A program made the translations under genes and the position numbers. From an uncultured Treponema sp. (GTDB lineage: Bacteria; Spirochaetota; Spirochaetia; Treponematales; Treponemataceae), in the NCBI GenBank assembly GCA_946532115.1, contig CAMNBC010000003.1:1-47572 (forward strand): a stretch of 47,572 bases of DNA. Direction: 5' to 3'. Shown here piece after piece: positions 35,394 to 43,385 of the stretch (its first letter is position 1; every line of letters starts with the position of its first letter). The notes under the pieces were generated by a model. That model saw only the letters and a list, made by a program, of their open reading frames with translations. It did not search any database and had not been told where the DNA came from.

Positions 35394-36134
35394 GTGAGAA
35401 AATTATTTTTTGAAGCTAAGCAACTGGTTATAAATTCATTCAGACTTCTGTATGTTTTTATAAGCGGCGGAGAAAGTTGTGCCGTGTGTGGTAAAACTGT
35501 CTTTGTAAAACCTGTGTGTTTGCAATGCAGTACGAAGTATTTTTCTGTAAAAGAGCATATGAAAGTTGAGCGATGTGAGTGTTGTGGTCGTGAACTTATT
35601 GGAGTAAAAGACAAATGTACTACATGTCGTGAGAAAACTGTGCTTGTTAGTACAGATAAGGTATTTCCTCTTTTTTCTTACCGCCTGTGGAACAAAGAAC
35701 TGATGTTTCGCTGGAAAATGCAGGATGAAAGAGCATTTTCACCTTTTTTTGCTGGATTGATTGCCGAAGCTTTGAGGATAATAGGAGATACGGTTCTTGT
35801 ACCTGTTCCACCCAGAAAGGGAAAAATAAGAAAAAAAGGATGGGATCAGATAGATGAACTTTGTACCTTTCTTGCGCTGCGCTATGGCTTTAAGGTTTTG
35901 AAAATACTTGAGCGGAATACAAGTGAACAGCAGAAAAAACTTTCACGCAGTGAAAGGCTTGAGCATATCAAAACCGCCTATGCGCTTAAAAATATAACAT
36001 TTAAGCTGCCATCATCAGTCTGTTTGATTGACGATGTATGTACTACCGGCTCAACAATAGAAAGCTGTGCATTTTTATTAAAGTCGGCTGGAATTAAAAC
36101 AGTAAACGTCGTAACTCTGTTTACTGTAGATTAA
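35394..36134 (+). CDS. comF: ComF-family phosphoribosyltransferase-like protein
   Basis: ComF proteins join an N-terminal zinc finger to a type I phosphoribosyltransferase fold and are linked to DNA uptake or to a salvage role that is still debated. The finger is seen as CAVC...CLQC and CECC...CTTC. The core has FRWKMQDERAF, VLVPVPPRKGKIRKKGWDQIDEL and NTSEQQKKLSRSERL. The PRPP loop is VCLIDDVCTTGSTI. The open frame runs back into mutS, but no ATG fits upstream of the finger. GTG 35394 (VRKLFFEAKQLV) is my best start; no clear ribosome binding site is visible. The preceding gap 35315-35393 is T-rich with no clear hairpin. Confidence 0.87.
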   Translation: MRKLFFEAKQLVINSFRLLYVFISGGESCAVCGKTVFVKPVCLQCSTKYFSVKEHMKVERCECCGRELIGVKDKCTTCREKTVLVSTDKVFPLFSYRLWNKELMFRWKMQDERAFSPFFAGLIAEALRIIGDTVLVPVPPRKGKIRKKGWDQIDELCTFLALRYGFKVLKILERNTSEQQKKLSRSERLEHIKTAYALKNITFKLPSSVCLIDDVCTTGSTIESCAFLLKSAGIKTVNVVTLFTVD

Positions 36135-36176
36135 AGGAGGTATTGAAAAGTTTTTTGAGTCAGAATGAAGTTTGCA

Positions 36177-36205
36177 TTGCAAAATCTCTGGTTTCGGAGT
36201 ATTAT
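36177..36205 (+). promoter_or_regulatory. Predicted promoter of cheW
   Basis: TTGCAA (36177-36182) and TATTAT (36200-36205) have the ideal 17-nt spacing. The start would lie near 36212, giving a leader of about 29 nt that holds GGAGGG 7 nt before the cheW ATG. Confidence 0.6.
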
Positions 36206-36240
36206 TATATGGTGAGTTTTGTATATCTTGGAGGGTATCT

Positions 36241-36714
36241 ATGGCTAACGATATGACTTATCAAATGGTAACTTTTCATCTTGGGGAAGAATTATATGGT
36301 GTCAACATCATGGATGTTAAAGAGATTGTAAGACTTCAGAATGTTCGCGTTATTCCAAATGCCCCTTATTATGTAGAAGGTATTATTAATCTTCGTAGTG
36401 AAATTATTCCTATTATTGATTTGCATAAACGCTTTAAGATTCAGTCAGTGAATCGCTCTGAGGATATTGAAATGGAAGGCGGCTTTATTATCCTTAATAT
36501 CGATGGAAGTAAAATCGGTATTATTATTGATAAGGTTGAACGCGTTGTAACCGTTAAAGGTGAAGATGTTAAAGAGCCTCCTCAGATGCTGAGCGGTATC
36601 GGAACAGAGTATATCGAAGGTGTTGTTCGTGAAGATACAGGATATTTGATTATGTTGAATACACGAAAACTCTTCAATGCAAAAGAACTTCAGAGAATCA
36701 TCGATATTCAGTAA
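36241..36714 (+). CDS. cheW: Chemotaxis coupling protein CheW
   Basis: CheW couples chemoreceptors to the kinase CheA. The 157-residue protein is a single CheW domain: YQMVTFHLGEELYGVNIMDVKEIVR, then VRVIPNAPYYVEGIINLRSEIIPIIDLHKRF (the NLRG.xxPVxDL core) and IGIIIDKVERVVTV near the receptor/CheA-binding face. It ends after IEGVVREDTGYLIMLNTRKLF. ATG 36241 has GGAGGG 7 nt upstream; the in-frame extension to 36172 lacks support. No cheA, cheX or cheY is adjacent, and a DegT-family gene follows 6 nt later. Confidence 0.95.
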   Translation: MANDMTYQMVTFHLGEELYGVNIMDVKEIVRLQNVRVIPNAPYYVEGIINLRSEIIPIIDLHKRFKIQSVNRSEDIEMEGGFIILNIDGSKIGIIIDKVERVVTVKGEDVKEPPQMLSGIGTEYIEGVVREDTGYLIMLNTRKLFNAKELQRIIDIQ

Positions 36715-36720
36715 ACTTAA

Positions 36721-37776
36721 ATGATACAGACATACAGTACAACGATTCGTAGAAAAGAAATGGATGCGGTTTTAACCTGCATGGTTGATGAAAAAATTGG
36801 ACCTGGTGAGTTAAACGCAAGATTAATCCAGACGGTAAAGGAATTTACAAAATGTGATGGCGCGGTGGCTCTGCGTAGCCCTGCTATTGCCTTAAAATAT
36901 GCCCTGAAAGCTTTGGATTTTGCAAAAGACGGAAAAGTAATGATTTCTGCTCTTGCTCCAGCCTGGCAGTATCAGTCTCTTGTTGATATGGGCTATGAAC
37001 CTTTAGTTCTTGATGTTGACGAGATTTCTGGACTTGTAACTCCTGAAATTGTTTCGGCTGGTATTCAAAATGGTGGAAGACTCCTGCTTCTTCACGAAAC
37101 AGAAGGTATTCTTCCTGATTTTGATGGCTTGATGGCTCTTGGAATTCCTGTTATTGAAGATATTTCACAGAGTGCAGGTGCTTCTGTTCCTGTTTTGTCT
37201 CCGGAAGGAGTCCCTACAGAAGAACGAAAACTTGCTGGTTCATTCGGTATTTATACAATTATGGGGCTTGAGGAACGTGATGTATTAACTGCTGGTGGTG
37301 GTGCTATTCTTCTGGCACCTGGTCGCCGTGAGTGGATAGTACTAAAAAAATATTCTGATGAAGCGCCTCTTACAGATCTTTTACCGGATATTAACTGTGC
37401 ACTTGCCTGGGTACAGGTTAAAGAATACCCTCGTAATGAAAAGACCCGCAAAGAAATCTTTGCCATGTTCCATCAGGCTTGTATGATTGGCCGTCACAAG
37501 ATGTATGCACGCGAAATGGAAAACGGTTCTACCATGAGCTGTTTCCCGCTTATTCTTGCAAGTTCCTTTAAGGACGTAAAACAATACGCTTCTAAAAAGG
37601 AAATTGAAGTTCAACTTGCATATGATAATTCTGTTATTGCATTAAAAGATGAGCTTTCGGAAACCTGCATTCATGCTAAATCCTTGTATCTGCGTTGTGT
37701 CCATATTCCGTTGTATCCGCGTCTGACTCATGCAGAGAGTGCCAAAATTGTAAAAGTTTTGAGTTCTCTGCCATAA
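36721..37776 (+). CDS. DegT/DnrJ/EryC1-family protein lacking the PLP lysine (probable pseudoenzyme)
   Basis: Family members are PLP-dependent sugar aminotransferases or dehydratases. The 351-residue protein keeps the fold order: KEMDAVLTCMVDEKIGPGELNARLIQ at the start, and VIEDISQSAGASV with the Asp that holds the PLP ring nitrogen and its Gln. A Gly-rich strand, LTAGGGAILLA, follows. Where the family has a Lys about four residues after Ser-Phe (FSFHATKNL), this protein reads FGIYTIMGLEER, with no Lys. The phosphate-binding SGTSAL-like segment is also changed (LRSPAIALK). It is therefore probably unable to form the PLP aldimine and may act as a regulator or scaffold. It begins 6 nt after cheW, with no visible ribosome binding site. 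Confidence 0.78.
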   Translation: MIQTYSTTIRRKEMDAVLTCMVDEKIGPGELNARLIQTVKEFTKCDGAVALRSPAIALKYALKALDFAKDGKVMISALAPAWQYQSLVDMGYEPLVLDVDEISGLVTPEIVSAGIQNGGRLLLLHETEGILPDFDGLMALGIPVIEDISQSAGASVPVLSPEGVPTEERKLAGSFGIYTIMGLEERDVLTAGGGAILLAPGRREWIVLKKYSDEAPLTDLLPDINCALAWVQVKEYPRNEKTRKEIFAMFHQACMIGRHKMYAREMENGSTMSCFPLILASSFKDVKQYASKKEIEVQLAYDNSVIALKDELSETCIHAKSLYLRCVHIPLYPRLTHAESAKIVKVLSSLP

Positions 37777-37795
37777 ACTGCCAAAAAAGGATAAA

Positions 37796-38638
37796 ATGAG
37801 CAAGGCACTTATAATTATAAATGTTAGCAAAGATGTATCTATGTCTCTGGCTCAGGAAATTGCCGGTTACCTTTCAAAAAAAGGTGTCCAGCATGATTTT
37901 CTGAGTTTTGATGGATTTGTTGATAATACAGATTTTAAAGGTTACGATTTTGTAATTTCTCTTGGTGGTGACGGTACTGTGCTTTATGCAGCGCGTAATG
38001 CATCTAAGTATGGTATACCTGTCTTCCCTGTAAATCTTGGTGAGTTTGGTTTTATTGCTTCTGTTCAGCCGGAAGACTGGAAAAAAGAACTCAAGATTTT
38101 TCTGGACGGAAATGCTGTTTTTGAAAAACGCTCAATGCTCAAAGTTGAAGTCATAAGAAACGGAAAAAAAGTTTATTCATCTTTAAGCCTGAATGATGCA
38201 GTTGTTTCTGCTGAACGCGGTGTTTCTACAATCATGCTTTCTGTAAAGAGAAATTCTCTTCCTTTGTGTCGCTTAAAAGCTGATGGATTGATTGCTGCAA
38301 CTCCAACTGGGTCTACGGCATATTCAGCAGCTGCAGGTGGGCCGATTGTTTCTCCTGAAGTAGAAGCTTTTGTTCTAACTCCTTTGAATTCATTTTCACT
38401 TTCAAGCCGACCAATAGTATTAAGCCCGGACAGTAAACTTGAAATCTCTATAGAAAAAAGCCGTATAAAGGGGATTTGTCTCACAGTTGATGGACAGGAA
38501 CCTTTTGCATTAAATTACGGCGATATTATTACTATAATTATGAATAAAAAGAAGGCACTCCTTGTTGCCGGTTCTGAAGAAAAGTTTTATAACGCACTCA
38601 GATCAAAATTAAACTGGTCGGGGGTTCCACATGCTTGA
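37796..38638 (+). CDS. nadK: NAD kinase
   Basis: NadK phosphorylates NAD to NADP. The 280-residue protein contains the diagnostic FVISLGGDGTVLYAAR (about residues 55-70) with GGDGT, FPVNLGEFGFIA, and SLNDAVVS in place of the common NE-motif. DGLIAATPTGSTAYSAAAGGPIV follows, the second signature with the conserved TPTGSTAYS. AAGGA 5-6 nt upstream supports ATG 37796. It overlaps recN by 8 nt; a nadK-recN pair is common across bacteria. Confidence 0.95.
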   Translation: MSKALIIINVSKDVSMSLAQEIAGYLSKKGVQHDFLSFDGFVDNTDFKGYDFVISLGGDGTVLYAARNASKYGIPVFPVNLGEFGFIASVQPEDWKKELKIFLDGNAVFEKRSMLKVEVIRNGKKVYSSLSLNDAVVSAERGVSTIMLSVKRNSLPLCRLKADGLIAATPTGSTAYSAAAGGPIVSPEVEAFVLTPLNSFSLSSRPIVLSPDSKLEISIEKSRIKGICLTVDGQEPFALNYGDIITIIMNKKKALLVAGSEEKFYNALRSKLNWSGVPHA

Positions 38639-40373
38639 AGATTTAACCATTAAAGACTTTGCTCTTATAGATTCTGATTATCTTGAATTTTCAAAAGGTT
38701 TTACTGTTCTTTCTGGTGAAACTGGTGCAGGTAAGTCTATTCTTATTGGTGCTCTTTCATTTCTTCTTGGCGGAAAAGCTGATATCCAGCAGATAAGAGC
38801 AGGTAAAAAAGAGGCGAGTGTAAGCGGAACTTTTCTTTTGCAGAAAGACCTCCCTGTTCGTTCTGAAATTGCAGAGGACGATGAACCTCGCAATGCCCTT
38901 GAATGGCTGAATGTTCATGGAATTGAAATTGAAAATGACCGCGTTTTACTTCGCCGTATAATCCGCGATACCGGAAAAGCAGGGGCATGGATTAATGACA
39001 CTCCTGTTACCCGAGGAGATCTTGCTCAGTTTTCTTCCTTTCTTGTTGATATCCATGGTCAGCATGAGCACCAGTCTTTGATGAAGGTAAGTGAGCATAG
39101 AAAATACCTGGATGCCCGTGCTGGAATCACTGCCGAAGTTGAAGCCTTTACAGCAAAATATGCGGAACTTGTTCAAAAGCGTAAGCAGCTTGCACAATAT
39201 AATCTTTCTGACAGTGAACGACTTAGAAAACTTGATATGATGAGTTTTGCCGTAAAAGAAATAACTGAAGCAAAACTTAAGCCGAACGAAGATACAGAAC
39301 TCGAAGAAGAACAGGCTCGTCTGGCATCATATGAAAAGATTTATTCAGATGTAGATTCTATTGATCAAATGCTTAGTAGTGATGATAGCGGTGTAATAGG
39401 TTTACTTAAAAAAATTAGGCGCGATAGTTCTCATGTTACAGAACTGGATAAATCTCTTTCTAAGCTTGATGAACGTGTTGAGTCTGCTTTTTATGAACTT
39501 TCTGATATTGCAGCAGAATTTTCAGATTATAAAGCGAAACTGGTTTATGATCCGAATCGTCTTCAAACTGTCGAAGACAGACTTTCTCTGATTTACAATC
39601 TAAAGAAAAAATATGCTTCATCTGTTAATGCTCCTCTTTCAGAAGTATTTACGTATTTTGAAGAAGCTCAAAAATATATCGAAGAAAATGGTGATGGTAA
39701 TAACCGTAAAGATCAGCTTACTGCAGAAATAAAAGCTCTTGAAAAAGTTGTTCTTACACAGGCAGACAAACTTTCTGCAGCACGTAAAACTACTGCTTCA
39801 GAAATGAATGCAGAAGTAGACCAGATTCTTTCAAAACTCGGAATGAAAGGTACTACTTTCTGTGTTCAAATTAACCAGAAAGCCGGTACAGAAGTTGAAC
39901 AGCTTTGCGGGCCTTATGGAAAAGATGATATTGAGTTTATGATAAGTGCTAATCCTGGAAATCCTCCATTGCCACTTGCAAAAATTGCTTCTGGTGGTGA
40001 ACTTTCCCGCGTCATGCTCGCCCTCAAAACTATTTTTGCACGCACAGATAATGTTGAAACCCTTGTGTTTGATGAAATTGATACAGGAATTGGTGGAGAA
40101 GTTGCTGTGGCAGTGGGTGCCCACATAAAAAATCTTGCAAAAACCAGACAAATTTTTTGTATAACACATCTAGCGAGCATCGCAGTTTATGCCGATAATC
40201 AGATAAAGATAGAGAAGAGTGTCTCTGGAGAAATTACTTCATCTAATGTTTATCCTGTGGAAGGCGAGGCTAGAGTTGCAGAAATTGCCAGAATGCTTTC
40301 AGGTGATTCTGATACAGCGCAGTCTCTGGAGCATGCACGTTCTCTTCTTGCTAAATTCAGCGGAGGTAACTGA
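38631..40373 (+). CDS. recN: DNA repair protein RecN (SMC-like ATPase)
   Basis: RecN helps join ends during double-strand-break repair. The 580-residue protein starts MLEDLTIKDFALID, normal for the family. Walker A is GETGAGKSILIGALSFLLGGKA (first residues at about 29). A Q-loop follows (VDIHGQHEHQSLM), then two coiled-coil arms at about 160-370. ABC signature ASGGELSRVMLALK and Walker B TLVFDEIDTGIGG come next, and then ITHLASIA. The shorter coiled coil, compared with SMC proteins, is typical of RecN. It overlaps nadK by 8 nt and shares one base with the next gene (TGATG). Confidence 0.95.
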   Translation: MLEDLTIKDFALIDSDYLEFSKGFTVLSGETGAGKSILIGALSFLLGGKADIQQIRAGKKEASVSGTFLLQKDLPVRSEIAEDDEPRNALEWLNVHGIEIENDRVLLRRIIRDTGKAGAWINDTPVTRGDLAQFSSFLVDIHGQHEHQSLMKVSEHRKYLDARAGITAEVEAFTAKYAELVQKRKQLAQYNLSDSERLRKLDMMSFAVKEITEAKLKPNEDTELEEEQARLASYEKIYSDVDSIDQMLSSDDSGVIGLLKKIRRDSSHVTELDKSLSKLDERVESAFYELSDIAAEFSDYKAKLVYDPNRLQTVEDRLSLIYNLKKKYASSVNAPLSEVFTYFEEAQKYIEENGDGNNRKDQLTAEIKALEKVVLTQADKLSAARKTTASEMNAEVDQILSKLGMKGTTFCVQINQKAGTEVEQLCGPYGKDDIEFMISANPGNPPLPLAKIASGGELSRVMLALKTIFARTDNVETLVFDEIDTGIGGEVAVAVGAHIKNLAKTRQIFCITHLASIAVYADNQIKIEKSVSGEITSSNVYPVEGEARVAEIARMLSGDSDTAQSLEHARSLLAKFSGGN

Positions 40374-41176
40374 TGGCAAAAGTTTCGGAGGAAGCAAGAC
40401 TTCATTTTAACGAGGCAATTCAGCCTTATAAAGGAAAAATAACTACTACTCTTGAAAAAGAAAAAATGATGCTTGGTGGCATGCATAAAGGGGATATTGA
40501 TTACGAAAATAAAAAACTTCTGCTTTGCGAAGATATGATTTATGCTTCATCTCTTTATATGGCGCAGAACAGCCTTTCTCTTCGCCTTATGGATGTAAAG
40601 AATAATGATGCCCTTAATGATGCACGTAAACTTTTGTACAAAGCAATAATCTATCTTGAAGAAATTGTTTCTGATACAATTGATGTACCTTATATTGATC
40701 TTTCTCCGCGTCTTGAACCAATTCATAATGTACCTATCATCCGACGTTATACTTTAATTCGCAAACTGGGGCTTGCCATCACAATGCTAAAGGATGCTTT
40801 TGGAGACAACAGTAAATGGAAATGGTCTTTTGTTGAACTTGAAGGCCGTTTTGCTACTGTTTCCAAAAATCTTATTGATATGAAAGCTTGTGTAAAGGAT
40901 TATTTTGACCCAAGTTGTGCTAATTACGAAACTACAGTTTTATATATCAGAATGATACAAAAACAGCTTAATGATTCTGCAACAGCTTATCGTGATAAAT
41001 ATGAACTTTCTACACGACGTATTGATGATATGCGTAATGGCATAAAATATCTTCTTGCACTTAGAAAACTTTATGTCGCAATAGGTGATGCAAATCAGGC
41101 TGAAGAAGTAAAGAAAAAGGCTGTTGTCTGGAAAGATAAGATGGATGCAGACCACAAAGCTGGATTGAGCAATTAA
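40373..41176 (+). CDS. Conserved-looking helical protein downstream of recN, unknown function
   Basis: The 267-residue soluble protein is without signal peptide or membrane segment. It appears almost wholly alpha-helical, with many Lys, Asp and Tyr residues (EDMIYASSLYMAQNSLSLRL, DARKLLYKAIIYLEEIVSDTID, NYETTVLYIRMIQKQLNDSA, RNGIKYLLALRKLYVAIGDANQAEEVKKKA). The last stretch resembles a TPR helix pair. No metal or nucleotide motif is visible and I do not recognise a family. Its ATG overlaps the recN stop codon, and the HD-domain gene follows 14 nt later, so it is co-expressed with DNA repair and nucleotide genes. Confidence 0.7.
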   Translation: MAKVSEEARLHFNEAIQPYKGKITTTLEKEKMMLGGMHKGDIDYENKKLLLCEDMIYASSLYMAQNSLSLRLMDVKNNDALNDARKLLYKAIIYLEEIVSDTIDVPYIDLSPRLEPIHNVPIIRRYTLIRKLGLAITMLKDAFGDNSKWKWSFVELEGRFATVSKNLIDMKACVKDYFDPSCANYETTVLYIRMIQKQLNDSATAYRDKYELSTRRIDDMRNGIKYLLALRKLYVAIGDANQAEEVKKKAVVWKDKMDADHKAGLSN

Positions 41177-41190
41177 GGATTTACCTGTAT

Positions 41191-42414
41191 ATGGACAAGA
41201 AACTCGCACTCAAAATCTTCGAAGGTTTTTCGATTCAACGATGGAATGATTTAATACGTCCTTTTGAACTTGTAGAAATGGACAAAGCTGCAGAAAAAAT
41301 GGTTCTTGCCTATATAATCGGAAAATACGAAGAGCATCGCAAAAAGTATGTAGACTGGAAGTGGATGATTTATGCTTCATTATTTGACCTTTTGCGAAAG
41401 ATTTCTCTGTGTGATATAAAAGCTCCCGTTCAGCAGATGCTTCGCCGTGAATTTCCTGATGAATATATGCGTCTCAATGAATGGGTTCTGAATGGTTATC
41501 GTGTAATGATTCCAGACGATGACCTTTTTTCTGAGTTTACAATTTATGTCGGACAGCAATCTGGAAATATTCCGATTCCAACAGAATTAAGAACAACGGT
41601 AAATATTTACCGTGCAGCACATAAGTATTCTACAATCCGTGAGCTCGAAATGCTTTCGGTAGTAAATGAAAAAGAACGTCTTAAAAACATCAGAAATGAG
41701 CTTGAAGCAGAGATTCAGCCTTATCTGGAACTGGAAGGTCTGCAAAAACTTATGACACATCAAAAAGCATTTGATTTTATTCTAAAAATTGAACAGCTTC
41801 GTTTCCAGACTAGATGGAATCAGACACCTCGAGTTCCAGCTACTTCTGTTCTTGGGCACTGCTTTTTTGTGGCAATAATGACTCTGCTTTTGGGACGTGA
41901 ATATAATCCTGGAATGTGTGATCGCCGGGTAATCAATAATTTTTTCAGTGCTCTTTTTCACGATTTACCGGAATCAGTTACAAGAGATATTATATCTCCA
42001 GTAAAAACTGCAACAGATGATTTACCGAATATTGTTAAAAAGATTGAAGATGAAATTGTAAATAAAGAACTTGTCCCATTAATGGAACCATTTTTCGAAA
42101 AAGAAATTATCTATTATACCAGTGATGAATTTACAGATAGAATTCTTGATAAAAATGGAACTATTAAGCACGTCAGCTGGGAAGAACTGAATACAAAATA
42201 TAATTCAACTGAGTTTGATCCTATAGATGGCCGTCTTGTAAGAATCTGTGATCATTTTTCAGCGCTTATGGAAGCTGATATTTCGATTAAACACGGAATT
42301 ACTTCTGAACATCTTACTGGTGGAAGGGAAGGAATTTTAGCCCGCTATTCAACCGAAGAAATAATAAGCGGAATTAATGTTAATGAGTTTTTTCATAGTA
42401 TTGTAACGGAATGA
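41191..42414 (+). CDS. HD-domain phosphohydrolase (YfbR/HD_3-like)
   Basis: The protein has 407 residues. The C-terminal half carries an HD domain: VLGHCFFVAIMTLLLG with the first metal His, FFSALFHDLPESVTRDIISPV with the His-Asp pair and following Glu, and VRICDHFSALMEADISIKHG with the last Asp. This order (H...HD..PE...D) fits the HD_3 group, which includes the 5'-deoxynucleotidase YfbR. The 190-residue N-terminal half has no recognised motif and is larger than in YfbR. A nucleotide substrate is likely but not shown. It follows the helical protein by 14 nt, and its stop codon overlaps ATG 42411. Confidence 0.8.
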   Translation: MDKKLALKIFEGFSIQRWNDLIRPFELVEMDKAAEKMVLAYIIGKYEEHRKKYVDWKWMIYASLFDLLRKISLCDIKAPVQQMLRREFPDEYMRLNEWVLNGYRVMIPDDDLFSEFTIYVGQQSGNIPIPTELRTTVNIYRAAHKYSTIRELEMLSVVNEKERLKNIRNELEAEIQPYLELEGLQKLMTHQKAFDFILKIEQLRFQTRWNQTPRVPATSVLGHCFFVAIMTLLLGREYNPGMCDRRVINNFFSALFHDLPESVTRDIISPVKTATDDLPNIVKKIEDEIVNKELVPLMEPFFEKEIIYYTSDEFTDRILDKNGTIKHVSWEELNTKYNSTEFDPIDGRLVRICDHFSALMEADISIKHGITSEHLTGGREGILARYSTEEIISGINVNEFFHSIVTE

Positions 42415-42425
42415 TAAAATCTGCC

Positions 42426-42431
42426 GATAAT
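42426..42431 (+). promoter_or_regulatory. Candidate -10 box directly before the LysM gene
   Basis: GATAAT ends exactly 6 nt before ATG 42438. TTGTAA at 42401-42406 is a possible -35 but with a long 19-nt spacer. No ribosome binding site precedes the ATG. Confidence 0.3.
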
Positions 42432-42437
42432 ATAAGT

Positions 42438-43355
42438 ATGAAAACTCATTTTTGCAAATCACTATCAATCATTACAACACTTCTCCTCTTAGTAACACCT
42501 CTGTTTGCAGATATTACATATAAGGTTGAAAAAGGCGATACTCTTTATTCCATAAGTCGTAAATACCAGATTACAGTTGCAGAACTTAGAACTGCTAATA
42601 ATCTTTCAGAAAATGATGTAATAAAAGCCGGACAAAAGCTTATTATTCCTGATGCAGATATTGGAACTGCAGCGGCTTTATCTTCAACAAAGTCAGCTGC
42701 TACAACTCAGCCTGCAGGAAAAACAATAGAATATGTTGTTGCCAAAGGCGATACACTTTATGGTATTGCGCGAAAAAATGGCATGTCTGTTGCTGATCTT
42801 ATGGCAATAAACAATCTTGATTCTTCTGCTGTAATAAAAATTGGACAAAAACTTAAAGTCAATGCAAGTTCTACAGAATCAGTTTCAAAAACTACAAGTA
42901 CAAAAACTGTTGAACCTGCAAAACCAGGTGAAACAGTAATTAAAGTAAATGAAAAAGCTCCTGATACCCGTACTTATGGAACAACAATAACAGCCGATGC
43001 AAATACAAAATGGCCTGTTTCTTCACCAAAAATAACTCAAGTAAAAGGAAAAATCTCAGGAGTTCAGCTTTCTGCGAAAACTAACGAAGCAGTTCTTTGT
43101 ATTCATGAAGGAACTGTAATGTATGTTGGTGTATATCGTGGATTTGGACAGGTAGTTTTCGTTCAGTCTAAGACAGGTTTGATTTATGCTTATACCGGTC
43201 TTGGTTCTGTAAAGGTTCGTAAAGGTGAATATGCTGTTTCTGGCAGTGAACTTGGTACTGCTGGTCTTGATTCAATCAGTCAGAAATACCAGATTACTTT
43301 TATGGTATTCCAGAATGGTCAGCCAATTGACCCTGCAAAAGCACCAAGAAACTGA
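42438..43355 (+). CDS. Secreted protein with two LysM domains and a degenerate M23 (LytM) domain
   Basis: A signal peptide (MKTHFCKSLSIITTLLLLVTPLFA) is followed by two LysM peptidoglycan-binding domains: YKVEKGDTLYSISRKYQITV...IKAGQKLIIP and YVVAKGDTLYGIARKNGMSV...IKIGQKLKV. A Ser/Thr-rich linker leads to a C-terminal LytM-like fold (TKWPVSSPKITQVKGKISGVQLS, EGTVMYVGVYRGFGQVVFVQ, YAVSGSELGTAG, FQNGQPIDPAKA). The zinc ligands of active M23 enzymes are missing: HxGIDIA reads ISGVQLS and YAHL reads YAYT. It is probably a non-enzymatic activator like EnvC or NlpD. ATG 42411, overlapping the previous stop (ATGA), is an alternative start that adds nine residues. Confidence 0.85.
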   Translation: MKTHFCKSLSIITTLLLLVTPLFADITYKVEKGDTLYSISRKYQITVAELRTANNLSENDVIKAGQKLIIPDADIGTAAALSSTKSAATTQPAGKTIEYVVAKGDTLYGIARKNGMSVADLMAINNLDSSAVIKIGQKLKVNASSTESVSKTTSTKTVEPAKPGETVIKVNEKAPDTRTYGTTITADANTKWPVSSPKITQVKGKISGVQLSAKTNEAVLCIHEGTVMYVGVYRGFGQVVFVQSKTGLIYAYTGLGSVKVRKGEYAVSGSELGTAGLDSISQKYQITFMVFQNGQPIDPAKAPRN

Positions 43356-43385
43356 TGTCATGCTCGGGCTTGACCCGGGCATCTA
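43356..43385. repeat. Single palindromic intergenic element, probable bidirectional terminator
   Basis: The element fills the entire gap between two convergent genes and includes the stop codon of the exonuclease gene. It begins TGTCAT and ends ATCTA. The stem is ATGCTCGGG (43360-43368) with CCCGGGCAT (43374-43382), one G-T position, and a CTTGA loop. It shares the frame of the units in the 16246-16424 cluster. Confidence 0.8.

Noticed and set aside
36172..36240. N-terminal extension of CheW from TTG 36172
   Set aside because: CheW domains start near YQMVTFHLG, GGAGGG precedes ATG 36241, and the predicted promoter lies within the extension.
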